Source: Anaerolineae bacterium (GTDB lineage: Bacteria; Chloroflexota; Anaerolineae; Aggregatilineales; UBA3940). Taken from it: a stretch of 41,515 nt of DNA. The notes under the pieces were generated by a model. That model was not told the DNA's origin and searched no databases. It was given only the letters and a program-made list of their open reading frames with translations. Shown in pieces: positions 6,610 to 15,594 of the stretch. The DNA is taken from NCBI GenBank assembly GCA_016926255.1, contig JAFGOY010000082.1, positions 1-41,515 of the forward strand, given 5' to 3'. Position 1 is the stretch's first letter, and each line of letters opens with the position of its first letter. Both the position numbers and the translations under genes were made by a program.

Positions 6610-9240
6610 CTAGGGTGCCGATTCTCGATCCATTGGCAGTGTGAAGATGAAACGGCTTCCTCTTTTGTGCTGGCTGTCTACGGTTAGATGGCCGCCGTGC
6701 ATCTCGACGATCATCTTGCTGATGGTCAATCCCAGCCCGGTGCCGCCGATTGATGTGTTTGAAGCGTCGGCTCGGAAGAATCGGTCGTAGATGTGCTTTT
6801 GCTGTTCGGCGGTCATTCCGATCCCCTCGTCTTTAACGCTGACTTCGAGCATCTGCCCGTTGGTGCAGCTGCTCGTCGTGATTTCTCCGCCGTTGGGGGA
6901 ATACTTCACCGCGTTCGAGATGAGGTTCTGGATAACCTGGTTCAGGCGGAAAGGATCGCCGTAAACGAGTGGGCAGTCTCCTTCCAGGTTGAGAACAAAC
7001 CGGTGGTTGGGCGAGGTATCGAGGAAAGGCTGCACAACTTCAAGTATCAGTTTGTTGATGTCCACCGGCTCGCGGTTGAGGTCGAGGGCGTTGCCGGCTT
7101 CTAGCCGTGAGATATCCAGCAGATCGTCGATAATCCGGGCCAGGTGTGTCGATTGGTTGTTGATCATCTGTAAATAGCTGTTGGCTCGCTCGTTGGTTAA
7201 ATCACGCGTCAGCAGGATTTCGCTGAAGCCGCGTATCGACGTCAGCGGGGTGCGCAGTTCGTGGGCGGCGGTAGCCAGAAACTCGTCTTTCATCCGCTCG
7301 ACTTCCTTTGACCGGCTGATGTCCCGCACGGTAAAGACCGCGCCCAGGATAGTGCCAGCATCTTTGATCGCCGCCAGTGCGATATCGGCGTCGAACAGGC
7401 TGGTGTCTTTGCGCTGGGCGCTCATTTCCAGGCGTTCGGTCTGGCGTCTGGTCAGAAAGCGTTCCAGCACGTGATTGAGTGATTCCTGGTGCTGTGAGGC
7501 GATCAGCAGGGTTGGTGATTTATGAAGGATTTCCTCCGGCGTATAGCCAAACAGACTGCTTATCGCCGGGTTGCAGGTTTCGATCAGGCCCTCCGGCCCC
7601 AGCAGCAGGACGCCATCCGGGGTGTTGTTTAAAATCGTCTCTACCCGGTCTTTGGCCTCGACCAGTTCAGCCGTCCGCTGTTCGACCATCTCTTCAAGCT
7701 GTCCGGAGTAGGCGCGCAGCTGATTCTCTTTACGTTTGCGCTCGACGGCTTCGGCCAGAACGTTGGCGACGGATTGCATAAAATTTGCGTCATGCTCGGT
7801 GAAGGTGCGCCGCTGTCTGGTGTGTGCGCCAAGTACGCCGTAGGGTTTTTCCTGCCCTGGAATGATGACGCTGATCCCGCTGGTGACCCCGTGATTGGTG
7901 AGCAGGGGCGGCCCGCTGAAGCGTGTTTCGGTCGCCAGGTCTTCGACAATGACTGGCTTGTCGGTTTTCAGGGTATAGCCCGCTTGCGATTCCGTGTCGG
8001 TGCCGGTCCAGATTTTGCCGACATACCCGTCGTCCCATCCCATGCCGGAACGAACGAACAGGGTTTGCGGGGTATCCAGCACTTCCAGCACTTTGGAATA
8101 CTCGACCTCAAGCGTCTCGGCGACCAGCCGGGTGGCTTCGTCCGTCAAATCCTGGATAGAGATATCGGACAAGGCCATCTGCCCCAGCCTGGCAAGTGCT
8201 GCCTGCTGGCGTTCGCGGGCCTGCCGATCTTTTTCTGCTGCTTTGCGGCCTGTGATATCGCTCACCACGCCGATGGTATATTGAGGTTGCCTTTCCTCGT
8301 CGCGAACAAGCGAGACATTGAGCTGCACCCAGATCGGGGAGCCGCCCTTGCGTATATAGCGTTTCTCTAATACGTAAGTCTCGCTCTCTCCGTTGACAAT
8401 GGCCTTTAGCAGAGGCCTTTCGATTTTCAGGTCTTCGGGATGTGTCACGTCCTCAAAGCTCATTGTAAGGAGTTCTTCCGGGGTATAACCGACGATCTCG
8501 CAGAACGCCGGGTTGATCTTTATGAGCTTTCCTGTGAGATCTGCGTGGGCGATCCCGGTTGCGGCCCGCTCGAACGTTCCACGATACAGTGCCTCACTTT
8601 TTTCGAGGCTGGCGACCAAGGGTGTGCCGATATTTCTGAAAAGGAGGGTGCCGATCACCACAAAGACAAGTGTGCTGATTCCCACCATGATCCCGGCCCG
8701 GACGAACGGGGCCTGCACTTCCACCATGTCGATCTTGGCGACGATCCCCAGTCCCAGCCCCCTGACCGGTTCGTAGGCGGCCAGCACTCTTTCTCCCCGG
8801 TAATCCAACCCGATTACCGTCCCCGATTCGCCTGACAGCGCCCGCTGCATCGGTTCCGCCAGTTCCGAGTCAAATGGAATGTTTTCCGGGGTGTCCAGGA
8901 TATCGTGCCGGTGTGAGAGCAGAAAGACGATATGGTCATTTTCCAGCTTCGCCAGTGTAAATTCACCTGTATCGCCAAATCCCATAAATTGTGTATGTGC
9001 TTCCTGGAGTTGGTGCAGCGTGGTTTCGCCGAGCTGATCGGCGGGGGTGCCTTGATAGTCGGATTCGTGACGCGCCATCACTTCGATCAGCCGCGCCCGG
9101 CTTTGCGCGATCTCGACCAGCCGTTCGCGCTGTTGTTCGAGTGATGTATTGTACAGCACCACGATGGTGATGCTGCTCACAATGACAGCGATCAGCGCCA
9201 TGATAACGATCAATAACGTGATCCTGCGCCGTTCTCCCAT
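6610..9240 (-). CDS. Membrane sensor histidine kinase (Cache-like, PAS, GAF, PAS, HisKA, HATPase)
   Basis: An 876-residue transmembrane kinase. Membrane spans lie at about 7-30 and 181-203 and enclose an extracytoplasmic Cache-like domain (GDTGEFTLAKLE, GLDYRGERVLAAYEPV). Then come a PAS domain (213-333), a GAF-like domain (345-500), a coiled coil, a second PAS (530-645), HisKA with the phospho-accepting His660 in TAAHELRTPLTSIRGF, and an HATPase domain with NLISNAVKYSPNGG, DEGIG (804-808) and GGTGLGL (832-838). All catalytic boxes look intact. It lies 26 bp after the second kinase and is probably co-transcribed with it. No response regulator with an output domain is encoded nearby, so the partner is unknown. 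Confidence 0.9.
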   Translation of the reverse strand: MGERRRITLLIVIMALIAVIVSSITIVVLYNTSLEQQRERLVEIAQSRARLIEVMARHESDYQGTPADQLGETTLHQLQEAHTQFMGFGDTGEFTLAKLENDHIVFLLSHRHDILDTPENIPFDSELAEPMQRALSGESGTVIGLDYRGERVLAAYEPVRGLGLGIVAKIDMVEVQAPFVRAGIMVGISTLVFVVIGTLLFRNIGTPLVASLEKSEALYRGTFERAATGIAHADLTGKLIKINPAFCEIVGYTPEELLTMSFEDVTHPEDLKIERPLLKAIVNGESETYVLEKRYIRKGGSPIWVQLNVSLVRDEERQPQYTIGVVSDITGRKAAEKDRQARERQQAALARLGQMALSDISIQDLTDEATRLVAETLEVEYSKVLEVLDTPQTLFVRSGMGWDDGYVGKIWTGTDTESQAGYTLKTDKPVIVEDLATETRFSGPPLLTNHGVTSGISVIIPGQEKPYGVLGAHTRQRRTFTEHDANFMQSVANVLAEAVERKRKENQLRAYSGQLEEMVEQRTAELVEAKDRVETILNNTPDGVLLLGPEGLIETCNPAISSLFGYTPEEILHKSPTLLIASQHQESLNHVLERFLTRRQTERLEMSAQRKDTSLFDADIALAAIKDAGTILGAVFTVRDISRSKEVERMKDEFLATAAHELRTPLTSIRGFSEILLTRDLTNERANSYLQMINNQSTHLARIIDDLLDISRLEAGNALDLNREPVDINKLILEVVQPFLDTSPNHRFVLNLEGDCPLVYGDPFRLNQVIQNLISNAVKYSPNGGEITTSSCTNGQMLEVSVKDEGIGMTAEQQKHIYDRFFRADASNTSIGGTGLGLTISKMIVEMHGGHLTVDSQHKRGSRFIFTLPMDRESAP

Positions 9241-9266
9241 GCTTGCTTATACTCCCGAAAAACCAA

Positions 9267-11174
9267 TTATTCCCGTGAGCCTGCCTGTTCCTGTTCTTCT
9301 GTGTAAAAGGGGATGGTGAACACGAATTTACTTCCCTGTCCGGGCGCGGTTTCTACCCTGATTGTACCGCCATGTTTCTCGATGATTGCCTTGCAGATGG
9401 TCAGCCCCAACCCGGTTCCGGCGGGTGCGCTGTTCGATCGGTCGACCCGGTAGAACTGCTTGAACAGGGACTCCTGCTCTGCTTCGGTTAGCCCTTTTCC
9501 CTCGTCCTGAATGCTGATTTCCAGGTGCGTGTCTAACTCGGCGTTGCTGACCGTGATCGTGCTCCCTTTTGGCGAAAATTTGAGAGCATTGTCGACAAGA
9601 TTCCTGATCACCCGTCCCAGGCTTTCGGGATCACCCCAGACAGGCCGTGATGCCGAGAGTCCCTCCAGTTGGAACCGGCGATCAGGCGCAGCTTCGATGA
9701 ATGGCCGCAGTATCCCGCCGATCAGCTCGAGCATGTCGGTTTGTTCCGGGTTCATCTCCAGCCCTCGCCCCGCCTGGATTCGGGCGACATCCAGCAGGTC
9801 GTCGATGATTTGTCCCAGGTGCAGGGACTGTTCGTTGATGAAGTGCAGATAGCGATTTTGGCGTTCAGGGGGGAGGTCGCGGGTGCCGAGGATTTCGCTG
9901 AACCCCTGGATCGATGTCAGCGGGGTGCGCAGCTCATGGGCAGCGGTTGAGAGCAGGGCGTCTTTAATCTGTTCGATCTCTTTGAAGGCGCTGACATCGT
10001 GAATGGCGATGACGAAGCCGCGCGGCAGGCCGTTTTCGCTTGGCAGCGGGGAGATGCTCACGTCGGCGGCGAACCGTGTGCCGTTTTTCCGCATGATCAC
10101 CATCTCCGAGCGCCAGAACTTGCCAATTCGAATCGTGGCGGTCAGTTCCTGGCTGGTGTATAGTTCGGTTGCTTCCGGGTCGCCTAGAATCCAGGCCGGT
10201 TTGCCAATGATCTCATCAACCGAGTAACCGGTATGGGTGGTCAGTGCATTGTTCGCCATCAGGATGTTCGCATCCAGATCGGTGATCAGCATGATGTCCG
10301 CTGCGCTCTGGAAGATCGCTTCTGCTTCTACCTTCTGTCGTTCAAGATTGGCGGTTCGTTCTTCGACCAGTCGTTCGAGATTATCCTTGTGGTGTCGTAG
10401 TTCTTCTTCGTTCAGTTTGCGGTCGGTGATGTCGGTGAAGATCGTGGCGAACTGGCCCTTACGCGGTGAGTAGGCGGTGATATTATAATAGCGTCCGAGA
10501 GGCTCGGTATATTGTTCGAACCGTCTTGGTTCGCCGGTCATTGCCACTTCCCCATACATTGCGATGAAGGGGGTGTTCTCAATCCCCGGGATAACTTCTG
10601 TCACCCGCTTCCCGACGATCTTGTCTGCTGGGAGGCCGGTCAGGTCCTCGAACGCCTTGTTGACCGTCACATAAATGTAATCGACCGGCTCCCCGTTTTC
10701 CCCGATCACGATCTCGTGCAGGGCGAAGCCGTTGAGCGAATAGTCGAACAGGTGGCGGTAGCGTTCCTCGCTGGCCCGCAGCGCGTCCTCCGCACGTTTG
10801 ATGCGCAGCAGCGCCTCAACCCGTGCCAGCAGTTCCCGGCTTGAGGTCGGGCGAACCAGGTAACCGTCGCCGCCCACTTCAAGCCCCTCCGCCTGGTGAT
10901 CGGGTTCGACCAGCGTCCCGGAGTAAAACAGGACGTACAGGTTCTTCGTTTCCGGGGTGGTCTTGATCTCCCGGCAGACCTCAATTCCGTTGATATCCGG
11001 CAGAACGACGTCCAGCAGGATCAGGTCGGGGAGATGTTCTCTCGCCAGTTCCAGTCCCTCCTGCCCTGTTTCGGCCTCCAGTACGGTGTAGCCGTCATCT
11101 TTGAGTACCTTGACGGATGCAAAACGGCTGGCAGGGTCGTCGTCAATAATTAAAAGTTTGGCCTTCGGTTCCAT
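9267..11174 (-). CDS. Hybrid sensor kinase (receiver, PAS, PAS, HisKA, HATPase)
   Basis: A 635-residue soluble kinase with an N-terminal receiver domain (about 6-122). That domain has the acidic pair Asp11-Asp12 and the phospho-acceptor Asp55 in LILLDVVLPD. Two PAS domains follow (about 137-252 and 283-400), with a coiled coil between them. HisKA has His413 in TAAHELRTPLTSIQGF, and the HATPase domain has NLVDNALKFSPKG, DEGKG (557-561) and GTGLGL (586-591). The usual receiver lysine of the KP motif reads Arg-Pro (VRPTSS, about 107-112). Its HisKA block is nearly identical to that of the neighbouring kinase, pointing to duplication. It is the first gene of the pair. Confidence 0.9.
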   Translation of the reverse strand: MEPKAKLLIIDDDPASRFASVKVLKDDGYTVLEAETGQEGLELAREHLPDLILLDVVLPDINGIEVCREIKTTPETKNLYVLFYSGTLVEPDHQAEGLEVGGDGYLVRPTSSRELLARVEALLRIKRAEDALRASEERYRHLFDYSLNGFALHEIVIGENGEPVDYIYVTVNKAFEDLTGLPADKIVGKRVTEVIPGIENTPFIAMYGEVAMTGEPRRFEQYTEPLGRYYNITAYSPRKGQFATIFTDITDRKLNEEELRHHKDNLERLVEERTANLERQKVEAEAIFQSAADIMLITDLDANILMANNALTTHTGYSVDEIIGKPAWILGDPEATELYTSQELTATIRIGKFWRSEMVIMRKNGTRFAADVSISPLPSENGLPRGFVIAIHDVSAFKEIEQIKDALLSTAAHELRTPLTSIQGFSEILGTRDLPPERQNRYLHFINEQSLHLGQIIDDLLDVARIQAGRGLEMNPEQTDMLELIGGILRPFIEAAPDRRFQLEGLSASRPVWGDPESLGRVIRNLVDNALKFSPKGSTITVSNAELDTHLEISIQDEGKGLTEAEQESLFKQFYRVDRSNSAPAGTGLGLTICKAIIEKHGGTIRVETAPGQGSKFVFTIPFYTEEQEQAGSRE

Positions 11175-11285
11175 AGCCAGAAATCACTCTAGGTAGTCAG
11201 GCTTGGCTGCAATTTGAGTCTGTTGCCTGTTGTTTTTTTTAGCGTATTCAATAACATCTTGTTAATTGTAAAGTGTCATCCTTGT

Positions 11286-11303
11286 AAAACAGATGCCTGT
11301 TTT
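11286..11303. promoter_or_regulatory. Short inverted repeat, possible operator
   Basis: AAAACAG and CTGTTTT arms flank a 4-nt centre, between the kinase promoter candidate and the kinase gene. The position near the predicted start of minus-strand transcription would suit an operator, but a chance dyad in AT-rich DNA is also possible. Confidence 0.3.
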
Positions 11304-11305
11304 TG

Positions 11306-11314
11306 ATTATAGCA
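11306..11314 (-). promoter_or_regulatory. Candidate extended -10 promoter for the kinase pair
   Basis: The minus strand reads TGCTATAAT, an extended -10 (TGn plus perfect TATAAT), about 132 bp upstream of the kinase start at 11174. The -35 position is poor, as is common for extended -10 promoters. Confidence 0.45.
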
Positions 11315-11379
11315 TTACTTGGGATTTGTTTACCGTGTACACATTACGATAAAGTAACTCTATATTGACCGAATAATGC

Positions 11380-11408
11380 TTGACACGCCTTCTCACTGTT
11401 GCTATAAT
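11380..11408 (+). promoter_or_regulatory. Perfect sigma-70-type promoter of the ABC operon
   Basis: TTGACA (11380-11385), a 17-bp spacer, and TATAAT (11403-11408): exact consensus in both hexamers with ideal spacing, in an AT-rich 272-bp gap between divergent genes. Predicted transcription starts near 11415, about 30 bp before the ABC ATPase ATG. Confidence 0.85.
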
Positions 11409-11446
11409 TATATTGTACATAGATTATACAAAAATTCTACAGGTAG

Positions 11447-12259
11447 ATGGAGACACAGATGTTTTGGAATAATTCGAAGAATGGCGGGGGTTTTACAGGT
11501 AAGGGTATACGAACAGGCAGTGAATATCTTATCGAACTGAATGGGATCACCAAGCAGTATGAAACCGCCGCCGGACCGTTTACCGCCCTGCATGATATCG
11601 ACCTCCGGATCGGGGCAGGCGAGTTTGTCGCCATCATCGGTAAGTCGGGCAGCGGTAAATCGACACTGCTCAACATGATCGCCGGTATCGACCGCCCGAC
11701 CGGGGGTGAGGTCATCGTTCAGGGGACGCCGGTTCACAAACTGTCCGAGGGCCAGATGGCCGAATGGCGGGGCCGGAACCTGGGCATCATCTTCCAGTTC
11801 TTCCAGCTTCTCCCGACCCTGACCGTCGCCGAGAACATCATGCTCCCGATGGAGTTCGCCGGGCTTTACGCGCCGAAGCAGCGCCGCGCCCGCGCCCTCG
11901 AGCTGCTCGAACTGGTCGATCTGGTCGATCAGGCCGACAAGCTCCCCTCGGCGCTGTCGGGTGGGCAGCAGCAGCGCGTCGCGATAGCCCGCGCACTCGC
12001 CAACGACCCGCCGATCCTGGTCGCCGATGAGCCGACCGGCAACCTCGACTCGAAGACTGCCGACGCGATCTTCGATCTGTTCGAGCGGCTGGCTGCGGAA
12101 GGGAAGACCATCGTCATGGTTACCCACGATATCGAACTGGCCGGGCGGGTAGGTCGGGCAGTGACCGTTGTCGACGGTGAACTGGTCGACGAGCCGGTTC
12201 CGGTTGGTCTCGACATGCCTGCCTATATTGCGCCCGATTACGCGCTGGCCGCACGCTAA
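11447..12259 (+). CDS. ABC transporter ATP-binding protein, LolD/MacB type
   Basis: A 270-residue ATPase that would power the FtsX-type permease encoded downstream. It shows Walker [10 protein letters not shown] (65-73), the Q-loop at Gln117 ([21 protein letters not shown], typical of the LolD/MacB/FtsE branch), the signature [15 protein letters not shown] (170-184), Walker [16 protein letters not shown] (190-204) and the switch His227. About 25 residues at the N-terminus precede the conserved domain and are not conserved in the family, so translation might start further in. The consensus promoter at 11380-11408 drives it. Substrate could be lipid, lipoprotein, peptide or antibiotic. Confidence 0.93.
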   Translation: METQMFWNNSKNGGGFTGKGIRTGSEYLIELNGITKQYETAAGPFTALHDIDLRIGAGEFVAIIGKSGSGKSTLLNMIAGIDRPTGGEVIVQGTPVHKLSEGQMAEWRGRNLGIIFQFFQLLPTLTVAENIMLPMEFAGLYAPKQRRARALELLELVDLVDQADKLPSALSGGQQQRVAIARALANDPPILVADEPTGNLDSKTADAIFDLFERLAAEGKTIVMVTHDIELAGRVGRAVTVVDGELVDEPVPVGLDMPAYIAPDYALAAR

Positions 12260-12284
12260 AGCGGCATTTACTGGAATAAACGAT

Positions 12285-14669
12285 ATGCTAAAAATACGAT
12301 GGTTAAAAATAATCCGGGAGTTGCAGAGCAATAAGGCCCGCACGCTCCTGGTCGTACTTTCGATAGCAGTGGGGGTGTTCGCCGTCGGCACGATTGTCAA
12401 CTCATGGATCGTGATGCTCAACGACCTGTCCGCTGCGTACCTGGCAACCGATCCCGCCGACGCGATATTCAATCTCGAACCCTTTGGTGATGATGTTGTC
12501 AGCGCCGTCGAGGGAATGCGCGAAGTCGACAGTTCCGAAGGTCGCGCCTCGGTCGTCGTCAAGCTGGATACCAGTGATGGCGAGCAGGTGAATCTCAACC
12601 TGTACGCCGTCGAAGACTTCCGCCAGTTGAAGCTCAGCCGCATGACGCAGGAAACCGGCGATTGGCCGCCCCTGCGCCGCCAGATATTTGTCGAGCGTTC
12701 CTGGGCAGACAGCCTCGAGGGGGTTGCTATCGGCGACAACGTGATCGTCGAAGCGCCCGATGGCCGCGAGTATGAGCTTGTTTTCGGCGGCCTCGCCCAT
12801 GACCTTCACCAGCCGTCAGCTTTTGTCTCCGATACCGCCTACGGCTATGTTGATCTCGATACGCTGGAATGGCTCGGTCAGGATCGCACCTTCAACCGGC
12901 TCTATATCACCGTCTCCGAGAACCGGCTCGACAAAGACCACATCACCGCAGTGGCGCAGGATGTCAAAGAACGCCTCGAACGTGACGGGATCGCTGTACG
13001 CAGCGTCACCATTCCCACGCCTGGCGAGCATTTCGCCACGCCGTTTGTCAAGGCGTTCCTGCTGGTGCTCGGATTCCTGGGCATCTTCTCGATGTTCCTG
13101 AGCGGTGCGCTTGTTCTCAATACCGTCTCGGCGGTCGTCGCCCGCCAGGTGAAGCAGATCGGCGTGATGAAAGCCATCGGGGGGAGCAACATCCAGATCA
13201 CCGAAATCTATATTGGCACGGTGGTAGTTTTCGGCCTGCTCTCGCTCTCCATTGCCGTCCCGCTTGCCCTGCTGGGGACGCGTGCCCTTTCCGATTTCTA
13301 TGCCGGTGCGATCAACTTCGACGTGGTCACCACGTCGATCCCGCCGGTTGTCATTTTGCTCGAAGTCTTCGTTGGGCTGGCGGTCCCCATCACCGCCGCC
13401 CTGATCCCGATCCTCGCGGGGACGCGGATGACCGTCCGCGAGGCAATCAGCGATTATGGCATCGGGAGTGACAACCCCAACAGTCTGGCGATGCGGCTCA
13501 CATCGGGCAGGCCCGGCATCGGCGCGCTGGCGCTTGCTTTCCGCAATACCTTCCGCCGCAAGACCCGGCTTGCCTTGACCCTGATTACGCTCACCCTCGC
13601 CGGTGCGACCTTCGTGTCGGTGCTCAGCGTGCGCCGTGCGCTCTATACCAGCTTCGACGAGGTGCTTGGGTATTATCAGTACGACATCCTCACCGATTTC
13701 TCCGATACCTACCGATTCACGCAGATCGAGCGCGAGGCGCAGCGTTTGCCCGAAGTCGCCGCCGTCGAAGGTTGGCTGGCGGTGGGCGCGGTTCGCCAGC
13801 GTCCCGATGATACCGAGAGCGGCAGCTACCAGTTAATCGGTATTCCGCCGGAAAGCGATTTTCTCGATCCGATCCTGACCGCTGGCCGTTGGCTTAGTGC
13901 CGACGACCGGGACGCGGTGGTTGTCAACAGCGATTTCCTGAACGGCGAACCTGACGTGCAGGTCGGCGACTGGATCACCCTCGCCGTCGATGGTGACGAT
14001 ACCCTGTGGCAGGTGGTCGGCACGATCACCACCCAGTACAACCCGACCGGTGCTGTTTATACGACTGGTGAGGCGCTTGGCCGCCAGTTGAATCTCGTCG
14101 GTTATGCCAACCAGGTTGCCATCCGGCTGGTCGACGGCAGCCCCGAAGCCCAGAAACGGATCGCCCCGCTGGTCGAGGAGCGTTTCAAGAACGCCGGGAT
14201 GCTCGTCGGGCGGACGACCGCCATCAGCGATTTCGTCGAGAGCTTCGAGGCACGCTTCAACCTGCTGACCGTCTTCATGCTTATGATGGCTTTCCTGCTT
14301 GCCATCGTTGGCGGGTTTGGGCTGGCCGGTATGATGGGCCTCAACGTTCTGGAACGTGTCCGCGAGATCGGCGTGATCCGCGCCATCGGTGCCAGCGACC
14401 GCCAGGTGCGGCGCATCATCCTCTCCGAGGGGATCGTCGTTGGCCTGATCAGCTGGGTGCTGGCTTTCGTGCTCTCGTTCCCGTTGAGTAAACTTCTCAG
14501 CGATGGAGTCGGGCTGGCCTTCGCCAACGAACCGCTGACCTTCAGCTTTTCTTATGGGGGTGGGGCGCTCTGGCTTGGCTTTGCCCTGCTGATTGCGATC
14601 ATCGCCAGCTATATCCCGGCGCGCGGCGCGTCCCGTCTCAGCGTCCGTGAGACGCTGGTTTACGAGTAG
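12285..14669 (+). CDS. FtsX-family ABC permease (MacB/LolCE-like), two FtsX domains
   Basis: A 794-residue membrane protein. An N-terminal span (TLLVVLSIAVGVFAVGTI) is followed by a large extracytoplasmic domain and a first FtsX block with three spans (about 255-390). A second N-terminal-like span (KTRLALTLITLTLAGATFV), a second extracytoplasmic domain and a second FtsX block (about 670-785, ending SYIPARGASRLSVRETLVYE) complete it. This is the duplicated architecture of macrolide/lipoprotein exporters. The ATG at 12285 lies 25 bp after the ATPase stop; upstream in-frame codons overlap the ATPase and are not conserved. No periplasmic adaptor is encoded nearby, as expected in a monoderm-like cell. 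Confidence 0.9.
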   Translation: MLKIRWLKIIRELQSNKARTLLVVLSIAVGVFAVGTIVNSWIVMLNDLSAAYLATDPADAIFNLEPFGDDVVSAVEGMREVDSSEGRASVVVKLDTSDGEQVNLNLYAVEDFRQLKLSRMTQETGDWPPLRRQIFVERSWADSLEGVAIGDNVIVEAPDGREYELVFGGLAHDLHQPSAFVSDTAYGYVDLDTLEWLGQDRTFNRLYITVSENRLDKDHITAVAQDVKERLERDGIAVRSVTIPTPGEHFATPFVKAFLLVLGFLGIFSMFLSGALVLNTVSAVVARQVKQIGVMKAIGGSNIQITEIYIGTVVVFGLLSLSIAVPLALLGTRALSDFYAGAINFDVVTTSIPPVVILLEVFVGLAVPITAALIPILAGTRMTVREAISDYGIGSDNPNSLAMRLTSGRPGIGALALAFRNTFRRKTRLALTLITLTLAGATFVSVLSVRRALYTSFDEVLGYYQYDILTDFSDTYRFTQIEREAQRLPEVAAVEGWLAVGAVRQRPDDTESGSYQLIGIPPESDFLDPILTAGRWLSADDRDAVVVNSDFLNGEPDVQVGDWITLAVDGDDTLWQVVGTITTQYNPTGAVYTTGEALGRQLNLVGYANQVAIRLVDGSPEAQKRIAPLVEERFKNAGMLVGRTTAISDFVESFEARFNLLTVFMLMMAFLLAIVGGFGLAGMMGLNVLERVREIGVIRAIGASDRQVRRIILSEGIVVGLISWVLAFVLSFPLSKLLSDGVGLAFANEPLTFSFSYGGGALWLGFALLIAIIASYIPARGASRLSVRETLVYE

Positions 14670-14691
14670 CGATTGCTGCTGATTGGTCTGC

Positions 14692-14728
14692 AAACGCGAA
14701 TTCTCTACAACCTGGGGGATTCGCGTTT
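14692..14728 (+). terminator. Hairpin after the ABC operon
   Basis: AAACGCGAAT and ATTCGCGTTT pair perfectly over 10 bp around a 17-nt loop, 22 bp after the permease stop, followed by a short T-containing run. The loop is long for an intrinsic terminator but the placement fits. Confidence 0.55.
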
Positions 14729-14818
14729 TGATTCTGGCCCGATCTTGATGTATCTTTGGCCTGTTGATCGGTTAATCTGTAGGGAAAATACTTTTTTAGA
14801 GCGGCACAACCAACACCA

Positions 14819-15280
14819 ATGTCCACTGCACATTTGACCATACGAACCGCTGCCCTCGCCGATGCCGAACTGCTGCATCGCACCTGCTGGCTGGAATTGA
14901 CCCTCGAGTTTGTCGAACTGCGTCTCAAAGACGTACTCCGTCGGAATGCGCGTGGCCTGGCCTGGGGCGTGGTCGTTGAGATCGGCGGTGAGCCGGTGGC
15001 CTACGGCCAGCTGGATCGATGGGGCGAGCGCGGCGAAATCTGCAACCTGGTTGTCGCCGAGGCGTACCGGGGACACGGGATCGGCACGGCCCTGATCGAT
15101 CATTTCACTGAGATCGCCGCTGGGAATGGCATCCGCCTGCTTGAGATCGGCGCAGCAGCATCGAACCCGCGCGCGCTGGAGTTGTACAAACGGTTGGGCT
15201 TCGTCGAAGACCGGCGTGTGCGCCTCAACCTCGATCACGGCGAAGAAACCGTGATCTACCTCGCCCGCCGCATCGCGTGA
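14819..15280 (+). CDS. GNAT-family N-acetyltransferase
   Basis: A 153-residue protein that would transfer an acyl group from acyl-CoA to an amine. The acetyl-CoA loop is VAEAYRGHGIGTALIDHFTE (about 79-98, R-x-x-G-x-G). It is followed by ASNPRALELYKRLGFVEDRR, the usual beta-6/alpha-4 end of the fold. The length is normal for the family. It stands alone between the ABC operon terminator and a nested palindrome. The ribosome site before the ATG is weak. Substrate unknown. Confidence 0.85.
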   Translation: MSTAHLTIRTAALADAELLHRTCWLELTLEFVELRLKDVLRRNARGLAWGVVVEIGGEPVAYGQLDRWGERGEICNLVVAEAYRGHGIGTALIDHFTEIAAGNGIRLLEIGAAASNPRALELYKRLGFVEDRRVRLNLDHGEETVIYLARRIA

Positions 15281-15284
15281 TTGC

Positions 15285-15593
15285 GGAGGAGGATTCGATC
15301 CACAGATAGCACAGCTGTCACAGATATTCAGGTCTTGTTGAGACTGTTCTCGTACAGACCTGAAACTATTGAGGTAATCATCGGGGGATTCGATCCGCGA
15401 ATTGCGCGAATTTCACGAATTACTCTACCTTGAGAAGCACGGATTAAAAAGGCTTGGAACAATGATTGAAGGGTTCCAAGCCTTTCACGAAACGAACTTT
15501 GTAACAGTAAAAATTAGCGTAATCCGCGTAATTAGCGGACTGAATTTGTTTTTATCGTGCCATCTGTGTCATCTGTGGGTTGAATCCTCCCCC
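15285..15593. repeat. Nested inverted repeat between convergent genes
   Basis: The outer arms are 15285-15325 (GGATTCGATCCACAGAT type) and 15561-15593 (ATCTGTGGGTTGAATCC type). Inner arms lie at about 15385-15420 and 15519-15545 (GATTCGATCCGCGAATT against AATTAGCGGACTGAAT). At the centre is a perfect 13-bp hairpin, AAAGGCTTGGAAC (15448-15460) with GTTCCAAGCCTTT (15473-15485). It fills the whole 314-bp gap between the GNAT and transketolase stops. The right-hand half recurs at 25690-25856. No gene is evident inside. Confidence 0.75.
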
Positions 15594-15594
15594 A

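Noticed and set aside
11408-12739. 443-codon minus-strand frame over the ABC ATPase
   Set aside because: It overlaps the consensus promoter and an intact ATPase on the plus strand; low-complexity antisense translation.
15285-15593. CRISPR-like array
   Set aside because: The repeats are inverted arms, not direct repeats with regular spacers; no cas genes in the window.
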